This document shows, one piece after another, positions 51,125 to 63,275 of a stretch of DNA of 64,000 bases. This DNA is from Mortierella sp. BCC40632 (Eukaryota; Mortierellomycota; Mortierellomycetes; Mortierellales; Mortierellaceae). How positions within the stretch are numbered: the stretch's first letter is position 1; the number at the start of each line of letters is the position of its first letter. The translations under genes and the position numbers were made by a program. The stretch spans positions 1,886,001-1,950,000 of the forward strand of contig WAEK01000002.1 in NCBI GenBank assembly GCA_011634665.1, written 5' to 3'. The notes below the pieces were generated by a model. That model was not told the origin of the DNA. It saw only the letters and a list, made by a program, of their open reading frames with translations, and did no database searches.

Positions 51125-54071
51125 TTAAAAGTGTGAAGAGTTTGTTCGAAGTGTGTTCCCACTCAGTCGGGCAGGAGGAGGTGTCAATTCTTCCAGAACC
51201 GGTGAGGTGCAGCTCGAGGAGTCGCCCGGTTCAGAACTGGTTGAAGCAACTTTGGTCTCTGTCTCTGCAAGATCAAGGGATCGCGTCGCAGGGATATGGT
51301 TAAGCTTGGACAGCCATTTTGGTCCGCCATGAAGATCGTCGTCCAACAGACCATTCGAACCCGTAGAAAAGTGGTGCTCAAAGAGATATGAATCACTTCG
51401 AGGCCGACCCCGGGGAAAGGATCTATGGGCCATTGGAGGGAGAGGCAATGGACCGGTCGACTGATCCATGGCATAAGAGGAAGGTGGTGGCTGCGGCTTT
51501 TGACGGATATGGTACAGGATCGACACAATAAAGTAGGCAAAGATCGTAGGCGTGCCTGGATCCAAGTTGAAGCAGACACAGAAGAAGACGTTCCAAAAGA
51601 TGTGCGAATGGATCAAAGGTCTCACGATGCCATAGACAAGATAGATCATGACGTAGAAGCATAACATTGCTGTTCCAATATTGCGGATGTTAATAAGCTG
51701 GTATAGAAAAAAAAAAAAAAAAAAAAAAGCAAAAGAAACCAGGTTAGGCGAGTAAACGTCGAGGAGACATATCTTGCAAATAACCATTTCACGAAATGAT
51801 CTTAAAGATGTTGAACGAAACTTACTCTATGTCGTGCCTTGGCTAGGCTGCTGTTCACAGTCTCTTCTTTGTCACTCTCGGTGATAGGGCTCAGGGCCAA
51901 CATCTGCCCATCAACCCCATCCAAGGTGACCGGACTGACCCCGATCTGGACCAGAGTCATCTCGGAGGGAACAGTGTACTCGGCAATGGCATTCGCGAGT
52001 TGGTTCAGTGTGAAGTAAAAGATACCCGTTGCAAACATCAGGACACCGCCCAAAGTGATAAAGTGAACGGCAATCGCAATGTTGGTCTTTGTGTATTCGC
52101 CCCTGCTGAGGAATGTTCCTGAGCTGATGACGCTGGGCAGGTCAAGCAAGAAGGGTCCAAAAAGGAGGTAGAAGAAAACAATATTGATGACTCGGGGCTT
52201 AGGGACTCTGATCTTGAGACTATCACCAGGCACAGACTGGACAATGGTACCACCAAGAAAAAAAAAATGCAGCGGAGATTCACTGTTAGCTGGGAGAAGA
52301 AAGAGAGCTTTGAAATGAAAGAGCGCGCTGGCGAGCAGGGAGCGAAAGGGATGAGAGAGAGGCGGCCGAGTCCTGAGGGGGAGGAGAGGGATGCTTACCA
52401 GTTTGGGGGTAGCATACCAAACGCCGATGACGAAGCAAGCCCAACAGGGAAAGCTGCAACAAACGGCTATTTCGGACTAGTGAGGCAGGATTAAGCGGGG
52501 AGTGGAGGAAAGAAGCAAAAAGGGTTAGATATTATCCCGCATCAGGCCCCGACGATACAAAGTAGAAAAAAAAACAAAAAACAAAAAAAGAAAAAAAAAA
52601 CAAATAAGGCATAACGGTTACAACGGTTACAACGGTAGCTCCGCATAAACGTTACTTCAACCTACAATTAGTTCTTGAACAATAGTCGAGTGTGGGAAGG
52701 CGTCGATAACAACTAGGAAGATCGACAGCGAACGGACTAGTGGTAGCAAGGAAAAGTAGAGCAGCCGGAGGAGGAACAACAGTCAGCAATAGGCTAGCCG
52801 ATGATTGCGGTATACAAATTACCCCAAGGCCCGATTGCCCAGGGAAAGAATAAGAGGATCAGCCCTAGACAGACTTGTGCTGCATGATTGTGTATTCGAA
52901 CGCAAGGCTGCATTGTGCACCCGCGTTTTGAAACCAACAGCACACACACTACTCTCTCTCTCTCTCTCTCTTCTTAGGCTTTTCTCTTTCTTGTGGGCCT
53001 TGGGCCATGCCTCGGGCCTCGTGGAATGGCCTTCTTTCTCTTCTCTTTCTCCTTTGTGTCCCACGCAGAAAAAAAACAAAAAAAAAAACACGAGGGTGAG
53101 GAAGGAAGGCTTTTGGGCAAAACTCCCCTTCCCCACGTTGCCCAAAAGTCGCCTGCGTTTCCCTGTTCCGATCCGCTCTTTCCTCCCCGCACCTGATTCG
53201 CGCGATCCGATCTCAGGGACAGAGTGGGGTGGAGAGAAAGGGCGAGAGGCAATGGTAGCTGGAGAGGACAAGACAGTGGACCCAGGTTTTTTCAGTCTGT
53301 GCTGCAATGCGAAGCAAAGGACAGGGGAAGGGGGGGAGGGGAGGGTCGTGTTGCCCATTGTTAGACAGCCGTTGCGGCAACATAAGGGACGGGAGAGTAA
53401 GAATCGCATGAGAGGAGAGCGGGGGCGGGAGAATGGACCGCTTAAGAAAGAGGAAGAAGTGGAGAGGAGATCGATATCCAGAGCAGGACAGGACAGGATA
53501 GGACAGGACAGGGCTCCACTCACACACATTTTCACTCTCACTCTCCATTCGACCTCTCTCTTTCTTTTCTTTTCTTTTCTCAGGGACAGATAGAACACTA
53601 AGTATTTTCGATAATACTTTTTTTTTTTTATACCCAGCTGGTGCCCGGACATCTTGCAGTCCTTCGCCGAAGGCGCCATCGGGCCATCCCCCTTCTAAGG
53701 CCCGCTCGATGAAGTGAACACAGAGAAAACAACAAGAACGAGGAAACAGAGAATGCAGGGCGAGGGGGAGAGAAGCGAAAAAGAGAAAAAGACTCACCTA
53801 GCATGCCTGCAATCGAAAAAGCACAAAAGGACTCGATCGGCTTGGGCCGAATACCGCCGTCCGGATGGCGAAAGTCGATCATCGGTCCTGGAGGTGTCAG
53901 GCGATAGCGGCTTCGTGCCCAAAGGATTCCATATCCAATGGCCGCAAGGACGAGGTAACAAAACACACAGATGATGAGCACAACCTTGACAACGTGTTTC
54001 TCGTGTGTGCTTTTGCAGGAGGAGATGTCGACCCTCCAGTCGCATTCCACAAGGCCAAAGTTCACATCCAT
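51125..54071 (-). CDS. Polytopic membrane protein, unrecognised family
   Basis: Four exons on the minus strand: 54071-53798, 52466-52399, 52236-51826 and 51697-51125; 441 residues with all frames matching. Hydrophobic segments, in order: VVLIICVFCYLVLAAIGYGI; a region across exons 1-2 (FCAFSIAGML then CWACFVIGVW); INIVFFYLLFGPFLLDLPSV; IAIAVHFITLGGVLMFATGI; IGTAMLCFYVMIYLVYGIV; and a long one from HIFWNVFFCVCFNL to IFAYFIVSILY. That makes six or seven spans. The C-terminal 120 residues are Pro/Ser-rich and cytosolic in appearance. The N-terminus has three Cys and no signal peptide. The layout is GPCR-like but no diagnostic motif is seen. Intron 1 is 1.3 kb. An upstream ATG at 54110 is possible. 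Confidence 0.7.
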
Positions 54072-56776
54072 GTACGAGAGCGAGTGGCGACGGTGTCGAG
54101 AAACAAGCAAGAATTAGAGGTGTATGGGTGTAGATGCTGTAAATTTGTCGATTCGAGCAAATGCTGTAGACAGTGCAGAGTGTTGCCTGGAACGGAACGA
54201 GTGAGGGGAGACGAGTGTGGAGAGAAAAGGGAGGCTGAAGAAAAAAGAAAAAAGAAAAGAGTCGTTGTCGCTGCCGTCGCCACGGGTGGGACGGAGGCGC
54301 ATCCAGAAACGGGGCAACGACGACGACGACGACGACAACGACAACGACGGTGACAACGACCAGGGTGGGGGAGAGAGAGAGGGAGAGAGGGAGGGTGACG
54401 GAGAGTGTGCAGGTGTGTTTGAGCAGAGAGGAGGAGAAGAGAGAGAGGAGTAGAGGACAGGTTTGCTGAAGAAGAGAAGCAAAAGGAAAAGAACGTGCAG
54501 TTGCAGAAGAGAGAGAGTTTTTGTACGCTTTTTTTTTTTTGGAGTGGATCCGCCAGTCAGTCAACAACTTGCGGGAGAAAGAGAGTGGTGGACAAGAGTG
54601 GGAAATGGACAATGGTGGGGGGAATAGGGCAGAGTGAGATGAGAGGCTGCTGGTCGTACACACAACAAAAAACCCAGCACAATGATGTTGTTCGTTTTGC
54701 AAAAGAGAGAGAGCAGCGCACAAGAATTTCCGCGCAAGGTTTTTTTCTTTTTTTCTTCTCTTTTCCTCTTTTCTCAAGCACGCTCTTTGGCTGGACAGAC
54801 AGAGATATGGCCTGCAGACGAAGGTTGGGTTTGTAGGCCGGTTGGGTTGGTAGACCCAGGACTGTACAGGGCCAGATGCTGATGCGGACGCAGTGATTCG
54901 CGTCTGTGGGTGTCAAAAGGAGGTGGTGAGGTCCTTTTTTTTTTCTGTCTCTTTGGATTGACCGAGGTAACTGTGGGCGCAAAAATAGAAGATTGACAAG
55001 GCAGAACAGGGCAGGGACGAAAAATGGTATTGCTGATGTCGTTGCTGCTTTGGTGAAGTGAGTAGCGCAGTTGGACCCGTTGTTATTGTTCTTCTTCTTG
55101 ATGCGATGCGAGAGTGTGAGAGCAGGGGATAGGGGTGGAAAGTGAAGAGGCCGCGGGACAACGGATAAATCGGACCAAGGACACTCGGTTGGGTACAAGG
55201 GTCGACGGTCGATCCTCTCTCTCGCACTATCTCTCTCACTATCTCTCGCCTAGTGACGAATGCGTGTGTGCTGCGCGTGTGTCAGCGACAGGGTCCGAGG
55301 GATGGTCGTGAGAAAAAAAAAGAGAGAATAAAAGAGGATGGGCGATGACGAAGACGGCGGTGGATAGCTCGGACTAGGACGATGTTGGTTCGTGTGGCAA
55401 GCGTGTATGGTCCATCGGCGGTGCTGTGCAATGGAGACAGTGTGAAGCGAGACGAGGGTATAAAGGGGCACGAGGCCACAGTAAGAGAGAAGAGGAGAGA
55501 AGAGAAGAGGAGGGGGAGGGAGTGGGGGGAGTGGATTGATTACTGGGTGAGGGAATAATAAGACGAAGAGAAAGAGGAAAGGAGAGAGATAAAGAGAGAT
55601 GAGAGATGAGAGGAAGGGAAAAGGAAGAGGTGCAAGAGCGAAAGAGAGCAAAAAAGAGAGAGAGAGAGAGAGGAGAGAGAAAGAGAAAGAGAGAAATGAG
55701 ATCGAGGGTGCGAGGCTATTGGGCGTGGTTTTATTGAGGCTATTGAGGTTATTGGGACGATTGAGGCTACGGAGGCTATCGAGGCGGCCCACAGGGTGTT
55801 TTGTGAACAACAACCTTGAGGCTGATCGACCGAAGACCTCTGTTCTCCTTTTCTCTGTTTTGTCGTCCAGTGAGTTTATATTTGGGCCCCTCGATCTACT
55901 CTTTGACTAATTACGGATGACGAGTACCCAGCCATTTCGCCCGCCTCACGGGAAAGGGAGGGAGAGGGTTAGAGAAGGGAGAGAGCAAAGGCGAAGGGAA
56001 AGGGAGGGAAAGGGAGAGGGAACAGGCCACTGGGCCGTTGGAAAACGGCCAGGGACAATGGAGTAAGCCCTGTGTGTTGGAGAGTGATGTGTGATGTGTG
56101 CGTGTGTGGACTCTGGCCCTCGCTTAATTGACAGCAAATCTCCTGCCCAATCAGAGGCTGTTATCACTTCCCTCTCCTCCAGTAACAGAAGGACTCTGTT
56201 GGATGCCAGCAACAGCTTCAAGCAGCGGCAGGGAAGGGAGGGGGAGGAGGGGGGAGGGAGAGTAACAGCACAGAGAGGATCTTTTTATGCCACGTCTCTT
56301 TTTTCTTCATCCTTGTCACATTGTCATCTCCATCTCTTTCTCCTGTCCTGCTCTCACTCACCCTCATTCTTCATCCCTTCACTCCACACCTACGTCTGCG
56401 CCTAGGGATACTTAGTACCTCCATCTCTCTCTCTAGTACGTAGTAAGCCGACAGGCACTGCCATCAAGTGAGCCATCAGCTCACTCTAGTAAAAATACGG
56501 CGACTGGTCTTTTCTATTGGTGCCTGGTCCCACTCCCTGTCCACTCCCTATGACGCCCATCCTGTCTCACAGGGTCTAATCTTGAACCAGATGTCCTGAC
56601 ACGCTTTTCTCCATCGCTCTGTGGCTGGACGCGCGCCCTCTCTAGCCTGATCTCCTTCTTTCTCTTTCTTTTTTTGTCATTCATCCTCTCCTCCATCCTC
56701 TCCTCTCTCTCCTTCTCCCTCTTACCCGTGCGTCCAAGACACAACACAGCACTTGCACAGCCCGGACATCTGCATC
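54072..56776. other. Divergent promoter region of the membrane protein and K+ channel genes
   Basis: 2.7 kb. The left part is GA-rich on the + strand to about 55700 (sense-strand CT for the minus gene), including a gac/gtc triplet run near 54317-54360. The right part (56280-56740) is CT-rich on the + strand, leading into the channel. Long open frames here are low-complexity artefacts. Confidence 0.6.
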
Positions 56777-59053
56777 ATGCCTCGGCGACCCTTCAAGAGG
56801 ATACAGGACGAGCCCGATGAGATCGACACAAGGATGGACCACATCGAGATGACCGAGCCCAACTCCCAGCGCCATCACCAAAGTGGTCACACAGTAGCAT
56901 CGCCTTCTTCCGAACGAGCCAGCTCTTCATCCTCAAGACCTACCATAGAGGCTCAACCACGGAGGTCGATGCATCAAGTCGAGATGGACCTGGAGTGGCC
57001 CATGATCGACATTCCTCAGGAACTCAGAGAAATGCGCGTCGATGACGACGATCCGCATACACGCTCAAATTCACAGGCGAATGCCATCAGGGTATGTTCA
57101 ATGATAAGACCTTGGCTCTCGTTGTCAGGACAGAATGGGGTCCGCTCAAAAATAGCTCACGCGGGTCCTCGTGCCCGCCCATCTCGCTTCTGCATATCTC
57201 CATGGACAACATCTGGGTTGAAAGGGGGAAGGTATGGTGATACGAACGGGCGTTCTAACCTCACCTATTCCTCCACTGTTTCATGGTTCATGGTCGATCG
57301 ATCACAGAATCCTTTCAAGCGAAAACTCTTTCTTCTTTTAGAAGATCCTTCCTCCAGCAATCCTGCTTTTGCGCTCAATGTCTGGGTATCATTTGCTATT
57401 GTTCTCAGTGCAGTCATCACTACCATCGAAACCATTCCCTCCTTCCGATCCACTGACTCGATTGTCTGGTAGGGAAAAAAAAAAAAAAAAGAAGAACAGG
57501 ACACTTCATCTCCAACCATGGCAGAGACCGGATATAATCCCTCTCAAGTCACTTGTCAACTATTGCACTCACAGCTGCATCGCTCTTTCCGGTTTTTTCT
57601 GCAAAAAAAAAAAAATCTGTTCATAGGTTCGATTTTGAAACTGTCATGGTGGCATTTTTTACTATCGAGTTCATCGCACGTGTGATTGCCCATTCGGATT
57701 CGTGGAAACAGCTCAAGAGATTTCTTCTCTGCAAGTACCGCATTTCTTTTCCCCATTGGCGTTGGACAAGGGCATCGTGTTGCAGGATAAACCAGCGGAT
57801 CGCCTCATGGAAACTTGGGAAGGTCCTGGAATAAGTCTTTTAACCATTTCCTTTTTGCTCCGCTGTTTCAATGGATTGCAACAATAGCTCCATTGGCTAT
57901 CATTGATATCCTCTCGATCCTGCCGTATTTTATCGAGCTTGCCCTGACACGCGACACAGTAAGCGAGAACAATGCGATCTGCAAATCATCCCTCATATAC
58001 ATTTTGACACAGAGCAGAACAATGGGATTGACTAACATGGTCCCCCACCCCCACCCTATATCTGATCCTATTCCACAACTAGACGGTCTTTTTCCGTTTC
58101 ACAATTTTGAGGCTCTTCCGACTACTGCGTGTATTCCGTACATTCAAGTATTCGTCCACTATTGTCATGACAATTGAGGTCATGATTGTCGCTATCAAGA
58201 GGAGTATGGACGCGCTTAGTGCCTTGTTCTTCTTCTTGATGTGCGGAACTATGCTCTTCTCGACATTACTCTACTTTGCAGAGAGAGGTAAACCATAGGG
58301 TGTTTTGGAATTCCCTCAGTAACAAGCCAACTCTATGCAGATCAACTCTTGCTCTCTGATAATTCTCTATCCAGAATGACTTACAGGCGATATTACCTTT
58401 TGTCTTAGGTGAGTGGGACGAGGCCCGCCAAGTCTTTGTAGACGCAAACAACGACCCCAGTACATTCGACAGTATTCCTGCTGCGTTCTGGTATGTCATG
58501 GTCACTATCACGACAACAGGATATGGAGATATGGTTCCCACGACATTTATTGGCAAGTTGATTTCATTTCCGGCTATGATGTGCGGTGTGCTCTTGATCA
58601 CCCTGCCCTCTATCATTATCGGTCGTAACTTTACGCTTGTCTGGGAAGCCATGCAGCGATACCGTCGACAAGCAGCTTTGAATACTCGAGAGACTCAGGC
58701 CGATTCAACGGATGGTAAGTAAAGGAGCATTTGCAAACCTGCAATTACTCTTTAGCCGATACCTCTAGTCCGATCTAACCTCTTATTTTCTGCTTTTGAA
58801 TGGGTCGTGAATAGAGGCAAGACACAGTTTCGAGAGCGCACATTCCTATGGTGATGAGACTTCGCGCCCTGGATATTCGTCCCTGTCAACCAATGGTCTG
58901 TACCCTGGACAGCAAGAGCTGATGGACAAGGTTCAGATCATGACCCAAGTCCTGAAGCAGAACCAGCAGACCATGGATGCACTACAAAAGATTTTGGAGA
59001 CCCATGAGCTTGTTCCCAAAAAATCGCTCTTTGCCGATACAGCCATCTTGTAG
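56777..59053 (+). CDS. Voltage-gated potassium channel, Shaker-type six-TM, lacking T1 domain
   Basis: Depolarisation-activated K+ channel of the plasma or vacuolar membrane. Seven exons: 56777-57091, 57308-57468, 57627-57730, 57888-57958, 58083-58287, 58409-58714 and 58815-59053; 466 residues. After a 105-residue disordered, charged N-terminus come NPFKRKLFLLLEDPSSS and S1 (VWVSFAIVLSAVITTIET), S2/S3 (FETVMVAFFTIEF; SPLAIIDILSILPYFIEL), and S4 with Arg/Lys every third residue (RFTILRLFRLLRVFRTFK). S5, the pore with selectivity filter TITTTGYGDMVP, and S6 (PAMMCGVLLITLPSIIIG) follow. The C-terminus has a short coiled coil (LMDKVQIMTQVLKQNQQTMD). No T1/BTB tetramerisation domain is present. 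Intron 3 uses a GC donor (gcaagt at 57731). Confidence 0.93.
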
Positions 59054-59633
59054 ATTATAATCACTCTATTATCACTCTATTTTTTTTTATTACGTTTCGC
59101 TTTCACCTTTCCTTCTGCTCGCTTTTACCTTCTAGCCCTCCCATGACTTGCTCTAGTCACTCTATCTTATCTTCCTCTTCCACCTCTGCCTTCTCTTCCG
59201 CCTCCTCCCCTTCCTCCCCTTACAATACTAGATTCTATGATCTCTCAACATATAGATGCCAGGACTAAAAGCTTGTTCTCAAGGCTTACTCATAGTTTTT
59301 AACTTGTAGCAAGTTCTAAAGGAGAAGGAGGGGGGGGGGGTTGCCTAAAATTTGAAAATGGCCCTCCCTCCTTCACTCACCCCTGCGAGGAGACAGCAGC
59401 CACGTACAAATTCAGATCGGTATACGTGCAACCCAGTACTATTTAGCCCGTGGCTTTGTAACTGTTTATTCCCAGAAAAAAGAAAAAAGCGAGCCTTCAA
59501 CACATCCCTTTTTCCCTTGTGTTGTGTGCAGACTGTCTCCTCCTCCTCCTCCTCCTCCTACCAACCCCAACCCCCTCCTTCTTCACTCATCCTGCTCGTC
59601 TCCTCTCATCCACACAGCAGCAAAGTCTCCATC
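59054..59633. promoter_or_regulatory. Intergenic/leader between K+ channel and SURF6 genes
   Basis: 580 bp, same-orientation neighbours. Contains a G run at 59328-59340 and a tcc triplet run at 59536-59556 in the pyrimidine-rich leader. No gene seen. Confidence 0.5.
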
Positions 59634-59733
59634 ATGTCAACATCATTCGTGCTCGATGGCGTAGAGGTTCGTCTAGCTTCATGACCATCTCTCGATAGAG
59701 AGAGAGCATTGTGATGGCGCGGAAAAAGAACTC

Positions 59734-59764
<31 letters not shown>

Positions 59765-61609
59765 GCGAACGACATTGGATGCATTTCATTGACATTGTCT
59801 CCTCTACGACCTTTTTTTTTTTCTTCTTTCATTGTCTCTACCGAAAAAATGGGTACTCTCTACAGGAGCGGATAAAACAACATGCAGGCTCGTTCGACTC
59901 GTTGTTGAAGCTGATCCCAGCAAAGTACTACATCACAAAGGAACTCACTGAGGAGGAGCAGGTTAGCAGACAATTTTTTTTTCTTTCTTTCTTTCTTTCT
60001 TTTTCTTTACTCTCGACATGCTTCGCTTCTTTGTTCAACTCGGCTCTTCTTTGATCGCTTTCTGACCACCGCTCCTTTGTTCCACTCTTGTCTCTTCTCA
60101 ACCTTGGGTGGGGATTCAACTTTCTCTCTTAATGCGTGGATCTTCCTCTCCTACCTCCACCAGAACTCAAAATACCAGCACAACAAAAAGAGACTCGCAC
60201 CAAAGCAGGAGATCAAAGAACAATCAAGAAAGGCCAAGAGGGCCAAGGTATGCTCACAGAATGAAAACATCTAGTATATTAGATCTCTCATTTTCCTTTC
60301 CCTTCCTCCCCCCTTCCCCTCCTCTCTTTCCCCTCCTATTGTTCTCTCTGCTCACTCGTCCTTCAACTCTCGCCTATCTTTTGTATTGATTTTCCCCAGC
60401 TTGATCCTGAGAACCACAAGTCTGTGGCCGAGCTCCAAGCCGAGATGTTGACCAAGGGCAGTGACGACGAGAGTGAAGAAGACGAAGACGACCATGATGT
60501 GACAATGACACCATCAAAGGAGAATCACCATAACCACGACAGTGATGACGAGGACGAGGCGGTTGAGGAAGACGATTCCGAGGCAGCCACCATGGCCCCT
60601 GCCAAGCACAACTTTGAAGATTTGTTGGCCAAGGTCAAGGATGCCGCCAAGACCCCTAAGGAGGGTCCTAAATCCATCACAGAATTGCGTATGAAGCTTG
60701 AGGAACGATTGGCAAAACTTCGGGGTAAGCGTGGAGGCGCGAATGCTGAGGCAAACGTACCCAAGCCTACATCTAGACAAGCTATTTTGGAGGCTCGCAT
60801 GAAGAGGAAAAAGGACAAGAAGGCCTCGATCAAGGCCGCTAAGGAGAAGCGTGCAGCAGGAGGTGCAGGAGCAGGATCTTCTTCGGAGGGTTTGGTGGTT
60901 AAGGATTCACATTCGTCTGCAGGAGGTCGACCCTCGGCAGCATCCATCAATGACAAGGGAGAGGTTCGGTTCAGCAAGTTTGAGTTTGATGGACTCTCCA
61001 AGAAGAAGCGTGGACCTACTGATGCACAGGGACAACTCAAGATGGTGACAGCCCATCATGAAAAGATGGCAGCTCTTCAGGCCGCTGATCCAGAAAAGGC
61101 CAATGCTCTCAAAGAAAAGGACTCTTGGAAGAAGGCATTGCAGTTGGCACAGGGTGAGAAGGTGAAGGATGATGTCAAGTTGCTCAAGAAGACGATTAAG
61201 CGGGAAGAGGTCATTAAGAAGAAGAGTGCCAAGGACTGGGGTGAGCGCAAGTCGACTGTCAAGAAGATGCAGGATCAAAAGGCAAAGAAGCGTGAAGAGA
61301 ATATCAAGTCCCGTATTGATCTTAAGAAGAACAAGGGCAAGAAGGATAAGGGCAAAGCACCAGCCAAGGGAGCCAAGGGAGGCAAGAAGGGAGGCAAGCC
61401 CAAGGCAGTAAGTTTTTTTTTTTCTTCTTCTTCTGGACATGATTGAACTTATGGCTCTCGCTTCAAATATGTTCTGTTATTTTTTACTAACCACAATGCT
61501 TTTCTCTCTTCTCTCTTCTTTCTTTCTTGCGCTTTCTCTCGCGACTCTTGAATAGCGCGCCGGCTTTGAGGGAACAAATGGCAAGAAACCCAAACCATCC
61601 AAGAAATAA
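59634..61609 (+). CDS. RRP14: SURF6/Rrp14 nucleolar ribosome-biogenesis protein
   Basis: Nucleolar RNA-binding factor required for 60S and 40S subunit assembly. Five exons: 59634-59666, 59866-59961, 60164-60247, 60400-61407 and 61556-61609; 424 residues. The N-terminal part (HAGSFDSLLKLIPAKYYI, then SKYQHNKKRLAPKQ) matches the Rrp14 N-terminal domain. A highly acidic stretch follows (about residues 79-121). The C-terminal SURF6 domain has SITELRMKLEERLAKLRGKR, SRQAILEARMKRKKDKKA, FDGLSKKKRGPTD and WKKALQLAQGEKVKDD. It ends in a Lys/Gly-rich tail (KGKKDKGKAPAKGAKGGKK), with a small last exon adding GFEGTNGKKPKPSKK. Confidence 0.95.
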
Positions 61610-61961
61610 ACAATTTTGCATTACTTTCACTATTATTTCTCATACACATGCGTTTCAAAATTCTCTTTCTCTTTTTTAGTGACAAAATGCTTTGATTTTT
61701 TTTTTAATATAAATGTGAAGGGATTTGGATGCAGTAAGGGTGGTGATGAGAAATGATAAAAGGAAAGAAAGACGGTCAGGAGCTACAGACATCCTAAAAA
61801 CGGTATCCTTTCTGTTTTGAAGAGGAAGAAGAAGATGGTGGCAAAAGAAATCATATTAATCCTACACTGAAATAGTATTTTACCCCGTTCCCTCCCTCCC
61901 CCCCTCAATCCTCACTCAATACCCACACATACACCTTCATATCTCTAGGACAAGGCTGTTG
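61610..61961. terminator. Convergent 3' region of SURF6 and COQ9
   Basis: 352 bp between the two stop codons. T-rich on one side with a taatataaat-like motif near 61706, a plausible polyadenylation region for SURF6. No coding potential. Confidence 0.4.
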
Positions 61962-63275
61962 TCAACCACTTACAGAGGACAGGATCCCGGTCACTGACTT
62001 GAAACCAAACTCGGCAATCTGGAGGACCTCGGAGCTGGCCTTGCCAAGCGTGGCCGCATCCTCAAAACGACGATCCAAAAACCGTTGTGTTGCCTGATAA
62101 TTGGGAGTCTTGTCTGTGGTCATGTACAACTCGGTGGTGGTATAAACGCCTGCAAGCGAAGCACGTTTTGTGTACCAGTTCATCTGTTTTGAAGAAATAG
62201 TCGAGCGAAAAAAAAAAATCGTAAACAGCTTGTCACACTAAAGGGATTTCATTCTTTCGCAAGAGTCGTCCAAGTTCCAATGAGAGGAGAAGAGACACCC
62301 TTTTCTCTTTTTTTTTCTTTTGTTTCTTGGCCGGGACTTACATCAGCGCTCTTGTCTCCAGCAAGGTGCCAAATCTCATCTACAATCTTGCTGAGATGGT
62401 TCAAGGACATGGGAATGTTGTTGGGCTGTCCCATGATCGCCAAAGCCTCCTGCCAACGGTCGACAAAAGGTGCAATCATTCCAAGTCGGGTTAAGCAGCC
62501 TAGTCTGATCTTTTCCTGTGTGCTCAGCCTGCGAACCAACAATAAAGAGAAACAAAAAAACAACAACAACATATGTCAAGTCCCTAGTTAGGCCTATCTT
62601 TCTTTTCGCTGCGGAGAAAAATTGAAGGGGAGAAGAGGGGAGGGGAACAATTATCCAGCGCAGTGTTCACATAAATTTTTTTTTTCTCACCCTTCCATCC
62701 TGCCTTCAAGTTCCAGGGGCAGGCGGTTCAAGCAATCCTGCAAAAAGTAATCGATGAGGTCTGCACCTCCATTGGGGAACATTCCATGGATGATCGTAGG
62801 GTATCCCATCGATTCTGCAGCTTTGGTGATCGACGTTGTGGTCCAGCCATACTCAGGAACAAAGGTCAGTGCTTTCTTAAGGATGAGCTCAGGTGTTTCC
62901 TTGCCATGGGTTGTGGTGGTTGTGGTGGTTGTGGTTGTGGTTGCTGTTGGTCCTGTGGATTGACTAGCCTCTGCGGAACTGGACCAAAGGTAACACACAA
63001 AAGGTCACGTCAGTTTTTTTTTTTTTTTTTTTTTTTTTTTTGAGAGATAGAGATGGAGAGTGCCTCCTTTTTTTTTTTTTTTTTTTTTGTCAAGTCGATC
63101 GCGTGAAAAGTGAAAAAAAAGGTACCTGCTCTGGGACGATTCTTGTTGTACGCGACAAAGACGAGGCTGTGAAAGAGCGGACGGCTAAAGGGCCTCTCCA
63201 CGCAGGCTGAACAAGAGCACGACGGGAGACAGCCGTGAGAAGCGGGATGCATCGAGCAGCAACAGTTGAGCGCAT
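61962..63275 (-). CDS. COQ9: Ubiquinone biosynthesis protein COQ9
   Basis: Lipid-binding partner of the COQ7 hydroxylase in the mitochondrial CoQ synthome. Four exons: 63275-63126, 62968-62691, 62528-62342 and 62183-61962; about 278 residues. A mitochondrial presequence (MRSTVAARCIPLLTAVSRRA and more Arg) is followed by a Thr-repeat linker (coded by a gtt/gtg run). The family domain starts ELILKKALTFVPEYGWTTTS and includes NGGADLIDYFL, then KIRLGCLTRLGMIAPFVDRW, and MNWYTKRASLAGVYTTTELY opening the last exon. The exon-2 acceptor is set at cagag before GCTAGT because nearer AGs give a stop. A donor-like gtaagt just before the stop means a further small 3' exon cannot be excluded. Confidence 0.93.

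Noticed and set aside
52805..53679. Overlapping long frames on both strands in the membrane protein intron
   Set aside because: Low-complexity sequence inside a 1.3-kb intron; neither frame has recognisable protein features.
60525..61040. Minus open frame opposite SURF6
   Set aside because: Shadow of the Lys-rich coding exon on the other strand.
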